The position numbers were made by a program, and so were the translations under genes. A model generated the notes under the pieces. That model saw nothing but the letters and a program-made list of their open reading frames with translations. It ran no database searches and had not been told where the DNA came from. From Ordospora colligata OC4 (lineage: Eukaryota > Microsporidia > Ordosporidae), in NCBI RefSeq assembly GCF_000803265.1, contig NW_014575406.1:164602-228601 (forward strand): a stretch of 64,000 nt of DNA, in the 5' to 3' direction. Below, piece after piece: positions 18,651-28,125 of the stretch (the first letter of the stretch is position 1; each line of letters opens with the position of its first letter).

Positions 18651-21251
18651 TTATTCGCCACTCAGCATCCTCTCTGCGTCTCCAATCTTCAGCCTACTGC
18701 ATACGCTTCCCTGCACCATCCCCTTACTAATCCTCAGGTGCGACCCTGGATACTCATTCTCAAGCCTGCTCTTCATTACCGTGATGTCCGCTGCATTCAC
18801 TGCAACAATACACTCACTGCCACTCATTCCATACACAAAACACTTTATCCCATTCATTATCACTTCCTCACATAACATAGAAACCCATCTACACATGTCC
18901 TTCTCAGATCCGAGACCTGAGCTTTCATAGCAATAACATATCCTGTCACTCCCCTGCTCTTTTGCCATTTTCATCAACTTAACAACTTCCTCTTTGTTCT
19001 TATTATACCTAGCTCTGTATACTTCTTCTTGTTTCTTCTTGTTCTCCACATTCTGTTTCTCAATCATCTGCTTGCATAGAAGTGGCACTGCTTTGTCCAT
19101 ACTCACCACCTCTCCAATCTGTAGTCTTGCAACATACTTTTCAACTTCTTGATCAAGCTCTTCTGCTGTCTCCCCTGTCACCGCAACTATCCTTCGGGTG
19201 TTTGCAGACACACCAGACTCCTTCAGAATCCTAAACCGCTTCACTTCAGACACATTGCATACATGTGTTCCTCCACACATCTCCTGAACCAAATCATCTT
19301 CATTCTCCATCGATATTATCCTTACAATCTCAGGATACTCTTCATTCCTCATCCTCACTACTCCCGCCATCCGTAATGCATCTTCCCTACAGACATTCAT
19401 CACATTAACAGGCACCTTACTTGCAATAAATTCATTAATGCTGTTTTCAATATCCTCAAGCTCCTTATCTGTCAGCTTCCTTCCTTCAAAGTCAAACCTC
19501 AGCTTCTCTGCATCAACAAGACTTCCTCGCTGCTCAGTCTTGATAACCTTGCGTAGAAAAAAATTCAACAAATGCGTCCCTGTGTGATTCCTCATTATTC
19601 TCTTCCTATACTCACAATCATACCTTAAATTTGCATGCAAACTCATTCTTCCATTCAATATTCCCTTATGCACCACACTTCCCTTCATCACTTGCACATC
19701 AACAACTCTAAAAATACCTATTTCATTCTTCTTTCCATCCAAACCCTCCTCTTCAAACACAATCTCTCCGATATCTGCCACTTGTCCTCCACACTCTGCA
19801 TAAAAACATGTCTTGTCAAACACCACTCCAACTTCCACTTCCTCAGGCAGTCTATCACACTCATAAACAACATCTCCATTCACCACTCCAAACATCCATT
19901 TTCCACTCACATCATTGCTATTATACTTGTGAGAATCATCTGTAACTATCCCAACAGGGATCACATTCTCATCTATTCCAATATCCTTTATCTTTCTACT
20001 CGCTTCTTTTGCCTTCTGCTTACAACTCTCAAAATTTGCATAATCAATCTCAACCCCTTGTTCAGCCGCCATTAGCTCAGTCAGGTCCACAGGAAATCCA
20101 TATGTGTCATACAGCACAAACAAATCCTCCCCGCTTATCTTCCCCTCACAATCAACCAACTTCTTAAACCTCTCTATCCCCTTGCGCAGAGTCTTCATAA
20201 ACAGCCTCTCCTCTTTGTCCACACATTCAACTTCATCTAGTTTTATTCCTATTGCATCAGCTGCTATCCCTACAAGCTTCGCAATCTCCCCAGTATTAAG
20301 CCCCAACACCTCGTGAGAGTACCGCACCGTCCTTCTTAGAATCCTTCGTAGCACATATCCTATACCTTCACTTCCAAAGTCAACCTTGTCATGCACACAT
20401 ACCGCTATGGTTCTACAATGATCAGCAACCACCCTAAATGCAACATCCTTATTGCCCATCCCGTCAGAATACACGTGCCCACATCGCTCCTCTATTGCCT
20501 TGATTATCATCCCAAAACTATCAATCAAGTAATTCGACTCCACTCCTATAAGTATGCTCAGTAGCCGCTCTAATCCTATTCCTGTATCAATGCACTTCCT
20601 ATCAAGAGGCACAAGCCCACTGCCTGTCCTATTGTACTCAATAAACACAACATTCCATATCTCAATCACAGTCGGATCCCCTGTATTCACCAACGACGAT
20701 GCGTCCCTTCCACCAACACGGTCATAATGTATCTCAGTGCATGGTCCACACGGTCCTGTCTCTCCCATCTCCCAGAAGTTATCTTCATACGGCGCAGCTA
20801 TAATCCTCGAGCTTGGGAGATACCGATGCCAGATCTCCTTGCTTTCCTTATCAAGCTCGTCATAGTACGTCACATACAATCTCTCCTTGTCAAGCTTTAA
20901 CTCATCAACCAAAAACCCCCATGCATACTCAATCGCCTTCTCCTTGAAGTAATCTCCAAAAGACCAATTCCCAAGCATCTCAAAATAAGTGTGATGATAA
21001 TTGTCTTTTCCAACATCATCCAGGTCATTGTGTTTCCCTCCTGCTCGAATGCATCTTTGCACACTACATGCTCTGCTAAGATCATCTCGTACCCCAAGCA
21101 GGTTCTTCTTGAACTGCACCATCCCACTGTTTGTAAACAGCAGCGTGCCGTCATCTTGCGGAACCACAGAGCTCGATTCAACAACCTTATGTGATCTACT
21201 TGAAAAATACCTCAAAAAACACTCACGAAGCTTCTCAGTGCTCCACTCCAT
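18651..21251 (-). CDS. ALA1: alanyl-tRNA synthetase
   Basis: Charges tRNA-Ala. The class II catalytic core opens with the typical FLRYFSSRSHKVVESSSVVP and GMVQFKKNLLG. The editing domain has the HTGTHLL zinc motif (about 575) and its partner CGGTH (about 680). A short C-terminal C-Ala-like domain follows. The protein has 866 residues against 958 in yeast cytosolic enzyme. I start at ATG 21251 (MEWSTEKL) because GGCCCCCG ends directly before it; an ATG five codons earlier lies upstream of that motif. No mitochondrial targeting sequence is seen. Confidence 0.97.
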   Translation of the reverse strand: MEWSTEKLRECFLRYFSSRSHKVVESSSVVPQDDGTLLFTNSGMVQFKKNLLGVRDDLSRACSVQRCIRAGGKHNDLDDVGKDNYHHTYFEMLGNWSFGDYFKEKAIEYAWGFLVDELKLDKERLYVTYYDELDKESKEIWHRYLPSSRIIAAPYEDNFWEMGETGPCGPCTEIHYDRVGGRDASSLVNTGDPTVIEIWNVVFIEYNRTGSGLVPLDRKCIDTGIGLERLLSILIGVESNYLIDSFGMIIKAIEERCGHVYSDGMGNKDVAFRVVADHCRTIAVCVHDKVDFGSEGIGYVLRRILRRTVRYSHEVLGLNTGEIAKLVGIAADAIGIKLDEVECVDKEERLFMKTLRKGIERFKKLVDCEGKISGEDLFVLYDTYGFPVDLTELMAAEQGVEIDYANFESCKQKAKEASRKIKDIGIDENVIPVGIVTDDSHKYNSNDVSGKWMFGVVNGDVVYECDRLPEEVEVGVVFDKTCFYAECGGQVADIGEIVFEEEGLDGKKNEIGIFRVVDVQVMKGSVVHKGILNGRMSLHANLRYDCEYRKRIMRNHTGTHLLNFFLRKVIKTEQRGSLVDAEKLRFDFEGRKLTDKELEDIENSINEFIASKVPVNVMNVCREDALRMAGVVRMRNEEYPEIVRIISMENEDDLVQEMCGGTHVCNVSEVKRFRILKESGVSANTRRIVAVTGETAEELDQEVEKYVARLQIGEVVSMDKAVPLLCKQMIEKQNVENKKKQEEVYRARYNKNKEEVVKLMKMAKEQGSDRICYCYESSGLGSEKDMCRWVSMLCEEVIMNGIKCFVYGMSGSECIVAVNAADITVMKSRLENEYPGSHLRISKGMVQGSVCSRLKIGDAERMLSGE

Positions 21252-21309
21252 CGGGGGCCAAAACATTTCAAATTATAACCACTTTATTCATCAGTGCTCT
21301 CCATTACTA

Positions 21310-21486
21310 CTACACCCTTCCAGATACCTCGTTCATTGCATCCTCTAATACCCGCACAAGATCATCAGGATCAATCCCACACTCAACCAGCTTGTACATC
21401 CATCCAATACTCTCTTCATCCAGCCCTACTCCTAACATTCTGCAAAGTTCATTCATTGCCTTATGCTTGTCATCCATCAGCTCCAT
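21310..21486 (-). CDS. MZT1: MOZART1-like gamma-tubulin complex protein
   Basis: A 58-residue helical protein. NELCRMLGVGLDEESIGWMYKLVECGIDPDDLVRVLED has the exact MOZART1 pattern (two helices joined by G-LD, then 'CE.GINPEAL..V'). MOZART1 binds gamma-tubulin ring complex subunits and recruits them to the spindle pole. The length is normal for the family (about 70). I use ATG 21486; upstream the frame opens only from a TTG. It sits between AlaRS and TAF12 on the same strand. Confidence 0.85.
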   Translation of the reverse strand: MELMDDKHKAMNELCRMLGVGLDEESIGWMYKLVECGIDPDDLVRVLEDAMNEVSGRV

Positions 21487-21625
21487 CTTTCCAGTGGCTC
21501 TCAATTAGATTTCAAATAAAATTTTACTTGCATTATGCAAAATAAGAATGATTCAAATAGCAAATGAGCAAGCATAAAATACATATAATCATACATAAGG
21601 CCATGTGCTGTAGAATAATATTATG

Positions 21626-21952
21626 TTACTTACTCTGTCTGCTTATCTCTGCCATCTTCTCTATATGCTCATTACTTGGCATACTATTCGATCCCAATAT
21701 TTCTCTTGCTCCAAAACTGTAGTCAAAGTCCTTCTCGATTATCAGCTGAATCTCACTTCTTTCTATTATGTTTTTTCCTTTATGCTTACTCAACAATGCA
21801 GATCTGTGGATAATGTCCGAAAGGAACTTCTCAATCAGTTGCTGTAGATTCTTGACAACCTCATGATCCATTTTTGTACCTGCATCCTTGTTGCATAACT
21901 TCAGAAACCTCTGTAGCTTCTTCGGGCTCAGAAAGTGATTCTCGGCATCCAT
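21626..21952 (-). CDS. TAF12: TFIID/SAGA subunit TAF12 (histone fold)
   Basis: A 108-residue protein that is almost only the H2B-like histone fold of TAF12. The second half carries SALLSKHKGKNIIERSEIQLIIEKDF, matching the TAF12 'LAKHRKSDTLEVKDVQLHLERN' helix and strand. The ending NEHIEKMAEISRQSK matches the family's terminal helix. Its partner would be TAF4. The start has AATCCCTGTAA immediately upstream. It is divergent from the gene at 22004, sharing a 51-base gap. Confidence 0.85.
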   Translation of the reverse strand: MDAENHFLSPKKLQRFLKLCNKDAGTKMDHEVVKNLQQLIEKFLSDIIHRSALLSKHKGKNIIERSEIQLIIEKDFDYSFGAREILGSNSMPSNEHIEKMAEISRQSK

Positions 21953-22003
21953 TTACAGGGATTCAAAAGATTCCATGCGTGTTCTCCCTATTGGCCCACA
22001 TCA
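21953..22003. promoter_or_regulatory. 51-base bidirectional promoter
   Basis: Only 51 bases separate two divergent start codons. On the minus strand ATCCCTGTAA abuts the TAF12 ATG, and on the plus strand CTCCCTATTGGCCCACATCA precedes ATG 22004. One C-triplet signal per direction is the local rule. Confidence 0.55.
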
Positions 22004-23077
22004 ATGACCAAAATACACGATATAAAATACATCGATGAAATCAACTATGCAATTGAGGGATTTTCAAGTGGAGATGAGGAATGCTCGTTGCAGATGATTA
22101 TCAAGATGATGCAGGATGAGCATTTTAAGGCATTCATGAAAGAATCAAAATATCTTGTACAGGTTGTGTATGCAATGGCTAATGCAAAGACACCAACAAG
22201 GTTGTGCAGTGAAGCATTACATGTAATCACGGAGGCATTCAATCCTTACTCCTTTGAAGACATGGATGCATTATTTGGCATACTACTGCAAATATTGAAT
22301 AGCTCGTTATGCAATGAGTGCATGCATTCATGCATTGCTTCACAAGTAAATAAAATAATTGGAATAATGCGCAGGATTCCAATTAGGTGGTACTGCAGAT
22401 ACACTGAATGTATAGATCTTGAGAAGCTCATTCATGAATTGCAGATACTGATTGGAAAGCGAGTTGTGAAATGGAGTAGGTTTGTGTGTTTGGTATTATC
22501 TACGTGTTGTAAGTTTACGCTTGAGGATAAATTCATCGGTAGGATGCTTACAAGACGAGATTACAGAACACTTGGGATATACACACAATCTGAAGAGAAT
22601 GTTGTCAGACTTGCATCGAGAGATTTTGTGATGCATAGGCTTGCTAATGCAGTGCGTAGCGAATTTGGCAATAGAAGTAGAAAAGTGATTAGTATGAATG
22701 ATAGTGAATTATGCACATCAACAAATGCTGTGGTGATTATTGATCGAATTGATGCGCATGAGAAAGCGAGCAATACATCTAGATGCGAAAATGCAAAGAG
22801 AGACCTACTTGCGGTAATGATAAATTTGGCATGTGTGAATATTTGCCTGGACATACCATTAAAACTGATTGAAGAGATGCACAATACAACAGACAGTACT
22901 ACAAAGTGTTATGCAGCAATGCTTCTACTCGTATCACCAAATTTTATGAATGAGTTGCCGTGCATTGATGTAGAGAGTCTTAAACAAAATGCCAGGAGAC
23001 TTGAATATGCTGCTAATTGTTTGGTGAGTAAGACACATCTGAGTAGATTGATTAGCCTGCTGTATAAGAGTGGATAG
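22004..23077 (+). CDS. hypothetical alpha-helical protein
   Basis: Not recognised. The 357-residue sequence is predicted by eye to be mainly helical, with repeated leucine/isoleucine-rich helices separated by short polar turns, which could be a divergent HEAT/ARM-type solenoid. Cysteines are frequent (for example LNSSLCNECMHSC near residue 97) but not in a zinc-finger spacing. No signal peptide or membrane segment. ATG 22004 follows GGCCCACATCA and the frame has normal codon use, so I regard it as real. It is divergent from TAF12 and followed by a 177-base gap before DBP5. Confidence 0.75.
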   Translation: MTKIHDIKYIDEINYAIEGFSSGDEECSLQMIIKMMQDEHFKAFMKESKYLVQVVYAMANAKTPTRLCSEALHVITEAFNPYSFEDMDALFGILLQILNSSLCNECMHSCIASQVNKIIGIMRRIPIRWYCRYTECIDLEKLIHELQILIGKRVVKWSRFVCLVLSTCCKFTLEDKFIGRMLTRRDYRTLGIYTQSEENVVRLASRDFVMHRLANAVRSEFGNRSRKVISMNDSELCTSTNAVVIIDRIDAHEKASNTSRCENAKRDLLAVMINLACVNICLDIPLKLIEEMHNTTDSTTKCYAAMLLLVSPNFMNELPCIDVESLKQNARRLEYAANCLVSKTHLSRLISLLYKSG

Positions 23078-23254
23078 ATCAACATGATGTAAAAACTTTA
23101 GATTGAACATGGAAAAGCTGGCATAAATGATTTATAATAGAAGATGTGTTTGTATATGCACTGATTATGGATTAGACAATTGCCGGTACAGCATGGCTTG
23201 TTTCAAATTGTTGACAATACATAGGAATTTATTTTTTATATACACAGCCCCTAT
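23078..23254. other. gap upstream of DBP5
   Basis: AT-rich 177 bases. It holds a 6-base inverted pair (ACAATT at 23176 and AATTGT at 23206) around a more GC-rich loop, too weak to call an RNA gene. GCCCC lies just before the DBP5 ATG. Confidence 0.4.
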
Positions 23255-24529
23255 ATGAACGATACATCATTGATTCAGGATGATAAGGAGGTCGCAAGAG
23301 AGTTGATGGCTCAGATAAAGCAGGACACGAGTACAATTGCATCTAGAATTGATACAACAGTTGGTGTGAAGAGCGAACAGAAGCTGTTGGTTGCAGAGCA
23401 TTTTTCTGAGACTGGACTTTCTGTGGACCTGCTGAGAGCGCTATACAGACAAGGATTTGAAAAGCCAAATCCGATACAGAAGTCTGCGATTCCACATATT
23501 CTTAGCAAACACAACATTGTTGTACAGAGTAAGAGTGGGACGGGGAAGACACTTGCATACACATGTGGGATTCTTGGAAACATAATGGCGGGAAAAGAAG
23601 CACAGGCTATTGTGATAACGCCCACGAGAGAGTTGAGCACACAGACAGCAAAGGTAATATCACAGGTTGCACAGTATCTCGGAGTGACAGTTTTTTTAGC
23701 ACTGAAGGGCGAGATAACAACTAGGGCAATTAATGAGGAGATTATTGTTGGATGCCCTGGAATGATATTGAGCCTGATTCAGAATAGAAAACTTGGATAC
23801 AAGGGAATAAAGATGGTTGTTCTTGATGAAGCTGATGCGCTTCTTGATATAACGTGTTCGATGGGAGCACAAACATATCAGATACTGAAGCTGATAGCAG
23901 GAGCGCAGATGATATTTTTTTCAGCAACGTACTCTGAGGAAAGAAAGCACACGATTGACTTCTTTGCATCTGATGCAATTAAGATGTATGAGGAGCGGAA
24001 TGGAAAGCCTGAAGGAATCAAACTGTTTTATATAGAAGCTGAAGGGGATAACAAGAGAAAGGCATTGAAGTCGCTGTATGAATATCTCTCAGTCAGTCAA
24101 ATGATTATTTTTGTGAACACGAAGGCAACTGTGAATTATCTGAGAAAGAAGTTGGAAGATGATCTGCATTCTGTTTCATGCCTACATGGAGACTTGGAAA
24201 AAGAAGAGCGAGATAAGGCAGTTGATGAGTTTAATAAATCGAACACCAAGATTCTGCTGACCACGGATGTCTTTTCAAGAGGCATGGACATTCCGCAAGT
24301 GAACCTGATTGTGAACTATGATCTTCCGATATACAAGGGAGTTGCATCCACACAGACATACATCCACCGGATAGGACGATCTGGAAGATTTGGAAGAATG
24401 GGATTTGTTGTTGACTTTGTAAAGGGAGACGAGTGTGAGGCATATCTAGGGTTCCAGAACGAACTGAAATTTGCATCGAAGAAGTTTACAATTAGGGCGC
24501 TTGAGGAGGTAGCAGAGGAGATGGTATAG
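23255..24529 (+). CDS. DBP5: DEAD-box RNA helicase Dbp5 (DDX19)
   Basis: ATPase that strips export proteins from mRNA at the cytoplasmic face of nuclear pores. The Q motif region reads FEKPNPIQKSAIP. Motif I is SKSGTGKT, motif II DEAD, motif III SAT, and motif VI HRIGRSGRFGR. Dbp5-type features are the N-terminal extension ending FSETGLSVDLLRALY, the CLHGDLEKEERDKAVDEF stretch and VNYDLPIYKG with an insertion before TYIHRIG. Its activator Gle1 is encoded at 36086. GCCCCTAT abuts the ATG. Length is 424 (yeast 482). Confidence 0.9.
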   Translation: MNDTSLIQDDKEVARELMAQIKQDTSTIASRIDTTVGVKSEQKLLVAEHFSETGLSVDLLRALYRQGFEKPNPIQKSAIPHILSKHNIVVQSKSGTGKTLAYTCGILGNIMAGKEAQAIVITPTRELSTQTAKVISQVAQYLGVTVFLALKGEITTRAINEEIIVGCPGMILSLIQNRKLGYKGIKMVVLDEADALLDITCSMGAQTYQILKLIAGAQMIFFSATYSEERKHTIDFFASDAIKMYEERNGKPEGIKLFYIEAEGDNKRKALKSLYEYLSVSQMIIFVNTKATVNYLRKKLEDDLHSVSCLHGDLEKEERDKAVDEFNKSNTKILLTTDVFSRGMDIPQVNLIVNYDLPIYKGVASTQTYIHRIGRSGRFGRMGFVVDFVKGDECEAYLGFQNELKFASKKFTIRALEEVAEEMV

Positions 24530-24611
24530 TAATAAAGATCTTGGATGAATAGCTGGGTGTCAATAAAGTTTTTATTTTTATAATTTTTAACAGACTATTT
24601 GGATCCTTGAG

Positions 24612-26741
24612 ATGGAGCAGTTAGAAGAAGGATTTGTGCCGGATTTTGAGCATGTAGCTGAAGGAGGCGAGATTTGCAATAGAGCAAGCGTGATCAAGCA
24701 GGCAGGTGAGAAGACATATATATCTGTGAATGAGAAGGTGAATGAATGGAGCACGAGATTTTTTAGCTTGGATAGAGTTGTGAGTGGGCTGAGAAGAAAG
24801 ATAACCACATTTGATTATTTAGAAGGGATTATGGCGGTTGGATATGATAATGGATCTATACAGGTGCACTCTAACAAGGTGAATACGTTTCGACCACATT
24901 CAAAGAGAGTAGTCAAGATGAAAATTGTGGAAGGAAGTATTATTTCAGCATCTACAGATGGCAGTATTGCACATTATGATCTTGTGGGAGAGGAGTTGCG
25001 AATGTTTTACGAAGGTAATGATGTAAGTGTAGAAGGAATGTCAGCAAATGAAAGGTTTGTTGTGGTAGGAAGTGCTGACTGTACTCTTCGTGTGTGGGAT
25101 TATGGAGAGAAAGCAATAAGGAGTGTACATGTGTTTGATAAACCTATAAAGTATGTGCATGTAAAAGATGCCGATGTTATTGTATTTTTCAAGGATGGCG
25201 ATTGTGTGCTGTATATGATTGAGGAGAAGTGTAGTGTCGATCTTGGACGATTCAAGAAGATACGAAATACGAAGATCAAAGGAAATGTGTTGTATATACA
25301 GTGCAAGTCAAATATGTATGTCTATGAGCTGAGTGGGACAGAGAAGGACGAAGCAGGAAATCGAAGTATTAAGTTGAACCATATCAAAAGCATTACAATC
25401 AGTGATAGATATGTGGATTTTGATATAGTTGATAATGATAGGCTGGTGTTTGCATGTATTGACAATAGATGGGAGTGTGTTGAACAAGCAAGAATAGATG
25501 GATTTGGTTATCATAGAAGTGATATACTGAGCTGTGAGGTTTATGAAGGGAAGTTGATTACTTTTTCTAAGGAGAAGGTGATACTGTGGAAGATTGATGA
25601 GGAAAGTCTTGAGATGACTGGCAGTATAAGCATAGTGAATGGAAAGTGCATGCGCCTGTGGAATGGCGAAGCTGTGATTGGAACAGACATAGGTATTTGT
25701 GTTTATTCGTTGAGAAGCCATGATATCATCAAAGAAGAAGCAATAGGACGAGTATCTGCGGTTTGTACGGATGGGATGAGGCTTTTTATAGGGATAGAGA
25801 ATGTGTTGGTGATGTATGGCAAGAATTATAAGGAGGAAGAAAGGATGGATGTAGATGAGGTAATCTGTTCGATGGAGGCATCTGTTGAAGGTGGGATTCT
25901 TTGCTTAGGGCTATTGAATAGCAAAGTATATATATATAGCCTGAATGATATGAGTTTAAGGCTTACGTTGTATGGGCATTCACTTCCTGTACGATCGATG
26001 AAGGTCTCACCTGATGGATCTGAACTTCTTACGTGTGGAGCAGATAGGATGGTTAAGATGTGGGGAATGCAGTTTGGAGAGTGTAGGAAGAGCTTTGTTG
26101 GAGATGCAAAGAATGCAGAGTACTTGAACAGCTCGCTGTTTATGTTTGCATCTGGAAATGTGCAGTATTTCAATAGATATGATAAGCTGAAGGAGTATAA
26201 GCGTCATGATTTGAATATTATAAAGGTGGTGGGAGACACTATGATCTGTTGTGGAGCATTTGGTGTGCATTTGTATAAGATGAGCAAATATGAGTTGCAA
26301 ATTGATGAGGAGAGCGAAGGAGAAGAGGAAATAGTTAGGATGGCGAATGTGGTGGATTATAAAGGGCACGAAAGGTTTATGGAGTGTGTTGAACAGCTTA
26401 GGGATAGCACTGGTAATGAGATTGAGGTGTTTTTTGAGGCTCTCATGGATATTGATTTTTGTGAGCTGGACAAGTTCTTGTGTTTGATGAGCTCACTTGA
26501 TGTTATGCAGGTGATGGATGCATTATACAAGTGTATTGAGTGGAATGGAGTGCTTGTTGCAAGGACATTTATATCTCTTGTGAGGCTGCATAAGGAGGTT
26601 TGCATCAGTCATCCAAAGTTTGAAGAGATGCTTGGTAAGATTACTGATGGAGTAAGAAGCATAAGAAAGATGGTAAACACAAATGAGGCATGGATGCTTG
26701 TGAGTAAAAGCATATGTGATGGATGTATTGCAGATGAGTGA
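24612..26741 (+). CDS. UTP12: SSU processome WD-repeat protein Utp12 (Dip2/WDR3)
   Basis: UTP-B subunit that works in early 18S rRNA processing in the nucleolus. It has two divergent WD40 propellers. The most telling block is LTLYGHSLPVRSMKVSPDGS ... CGADRMVKMWGMQFGECRKS at about 450-495, which matches the last repeats of Utp12. A C-terminal helical Utp12 domain follows (about 590-709). At 709 residues it is well below yeast Dip2 (943), with shortened loops. GATCCTTGAG precedes the start. The 3' end of the coding sequence is echoed in the spacer downstream. Confidence 0.85.
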   Translation: MEQLEEGFVPDFEHVAEGGEICNRASVIKQAGEKTYISVNEKVNEWSTRFFSLDRVVSGLRRKITTFDYLEGIMAVGYDNGSIQVHSNKVNTFRPHSKRVVKMKIVEGSIISASTDGSIAHYDLVGEELRMFYEGNDVSVEGMSANERFVVVGSADCTLRVWDYGEKAIRSVHVFDKPIKYVHVKDADVIVFFKDGDCVLYMIEEKCSVDLGRFKKIRNTKIKGNVLYIQCKSNMYVYELSGTEKDEAGNRSIKLNHIKSITISDRYVDFDIVDNDRLVFACIDNRWECVEQARIDGFGYHRSDILSCEVYEGKLITFSKEKVILWKIDEESLEMTGSISIVNGKCMRLWNGEAVIGTDIGICVYSLRSHDIIKEEAIGRVSAVCTDGMRLFIGIENVLVMYGKNYKEEERMDVDEVICSMEASVEGGILCLGLLNSKVYIYSLNDMSLRLTLYGHSLPVRSMKVSPDGSELLTCGADRMVKMWGMQFGECRKSFVGDAKNAEYLNSSLFMFASGNVQYFNRYDKLKEYKRHDLNIIKVVGDTMICCGAFGVHLYKMSKYELQIDEESEGEEEIVRMANVVDYKGHERFMECVEQLRDSTGNEIEVFFEALMDIDFCELDKFLCLMSSLDVMQVMDALYKCIEWNGVLVARTFISLVRLHKEVCISHPKFEEMLGKITDGVRSIRKMVNTNEAWMLVSKSICDGCIADE

Positions 26742-26823
26742 ATAATCTATGATACTGATGAGTAAAGCATCTGCTATACTAATGAGTGAAGAATTTATGA
26801 TCGATGTATTGCTGATGAGTGAA
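26723..26823. repeat. echo of the UTP12 3' end, degenerate repeats
   Basis: The last codons and stop of UTP12 (GATGTATTGCAGATGAGTGAA at 26722-26742) recur almost unchanged at 26803-26823 (GATGTATTGCTGATGAGTGAA). Two further GATGAGTAAA/AATGAGTGAA copies lie between, at 26757 and 26781. This looks like a decayed tandem duplication of the gene end. Confidence 0.75.
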
Positions 26824-26901
26824 GCGAAATGCATAAAATAACTCCATTAATAAAGAATTAATATGAAGTCTGTGAGTAATCAAACATTTTATTTGGATTT
26901 T

Positions 26902-27726
26902 TCAGTGCATGTAAACGTCTCCACTCCAGAAGAGAACATAGAAAGGAGTAGATACACATGATACAAGATGCCAAATGGCGTGCGAATCGATCAGGTATGC
27001 ATAAGGAGGGATGTCCTGTATCTCTATTGCGCCAGCAAGGAAGAAAAAGAATGTGAACAAAAGAATATGTTTTGCATGTGCATGCTTCCTGTACTTGGTG
27101 AATATTGCCATGTGAGAGGCCAAAGTCAAGCCAATAATGATGATGCATGAAATTTTGTTGTATACATAATCGAATTCTATATTTGACATTCTATAAACAT
27201 GATATGAATAGAACGATGTAAAAGCGATTTGAAGAGGCCTTCTTGTTGAGATCTCGAATGCTGGACTTGCTATTGATATTGCCCTGACAAGCGCCATGTA
27301 AAATCCAAAAAGGATTGTGAGGAATGCAAAGAAGTAATCGCAGTTCCTTGTCAATGTATTCTCGTGAATATGGAAAAGTGTGCTTGATATGAATGCAAGG
27401 TTGCATATGTAATACTGTATGTAGTATAACCTTCCAAATCGAGACATTCTGAGATGCTTTTTCAAGACCTTATTAAAGCAGACTATGTTTGTTACGAGGT
27501 TTGCAAATGAGAAGAGCACTGAAAAGAACTCTGTCATTCCAAGAACAGGCTGAAAGCCCCATCTACCATTTCTCTTTATGTTCCCACTGCCTGTTGCTTT
27601 CAAACACGTGAGATGGCAGATGCTTCCTAGTTTGTGATCAGATGTGCGTCTGAATATCCTATCTATGCTTTGTATCTTTATAAGGGTTTTTGATTCTTCT
27701 ATGCACCTACTGAAGCATGATTTCAT
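26902..27726 (-). CDS. PER1: GPI-remodelling protein Per1/PGAP3
   Basis: Membrane hydrolase of the CREST superfamily that removes the sn-2 acyl chain from GPI anchors after attachment to protein. Family motifs are GRWGFQPVLGMTEFFSVLFS at about 53-72, STLFHIHENTLTRNCDYF at about 115-132, and the C-terminal DSHAIWHL. These carry the conserved Ser, His and Asp residues of the superfamily. Six or seven membrane segments are visible. The lumenal N-terminus is short and has no clear signal peptide, although its cysteines remain (MKSCFSRC; CHLTC). AATCCCTTGT lies just before ATG 27726. It shares the GPI pathway with PIG-A at 31225. Confidence 0.85.
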   Translation of the reverse strand: MKSCFSRCIEESKTLIKIQSIDRIFRRTSDHKLGSICHLTCLKATGSGNIKRNGRWGFQPVLGMTEFFSVLFSFANLVTNIVCFNKVLKKHLRMSRFGRLYYIQYYICNLAFISSTLFHIHENTLTRNCDYFFAFLTILFGFYMALVRAISIASPAFEISTRRPLQIAFTSFYSYHVYRMSNIEFDYVYNKISCIIIIGLTLASHMAIFTKYRKHAHAKHILLFTFFFFLAGAIEIQDIPPYAYLIDSHAIWHLVSCVSTPFYVLFWSGDVYMH

Positions 27727-27904
27727 ACAAGGGATTGCTATTGGAATGAATTCTGATTTGTTTTGTAGTGTCTTAGTCGATCAACAAATTCTAATTGCAT
27801 TCGAAGCATGAGTGTTTGCAGATGCTATCTGATGATTGATGGATGTAAGCGATAAATTTGATAAGTTGATGAATGTGCAGTAAAGTAAAGTATTTAATGT
27901 TTAT

Positions 27905-28036
27905 CAAATACCCCTGGCACCATGTTTAGTCAGAACACCAGTTGGTTCTGGAAGGTTCGTTACAGACATGGGACATGATGCTCCCTGAGAGTTGGTGTGT
28001 TTGATTGTAACACCATAGTTGCGGAGCGATATTTTT
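27905..28036 (+). ncRNA. candidate structured RNA, probably Pol III (unidentified)
   Basis: This part of the 400-base gap is more GC-rich than its surroundings and folds. There is a perfect 6-bp hairpin (CAGAAC 27931-27936 with GTTCTG 27945-27950). A 5-bp helix (GCTCC 27980-27984 with GGAGC 28023-28027) encloses a second one (GGTGT 27994-27998 with ACACC 28010-28014). It ends in TTTTT at 28032-28036, a Pol III-type terminator. GGTTCG at 27954 resembles a B box and TGGC at 27915 part of an A box. I compared it by eye with 5S, SRP, RNase P, MRP, U3 and U6 RNAs and could not assign it. No ORF covers it. Confidence 0.4.
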
Positions 28037-28125
28037 ATTTAATGTTTGTTTTATTGTTTTTTGGTTGATCAGTGTATTTATAGAATTTTTATTCAGGTTA
28101 GTGGTTTATGCTGTAATGCACATGT

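Noticed and set aside
22500..22520. GTAAGT inside the 22004 gene, and similar ones in MUS81, GDI, TSR1, GLE1 and eIF4A
   Set aside because: All are ordinary in-frame codons inside conserved or continuous coding sequence, with no nearby branch/acceptor.
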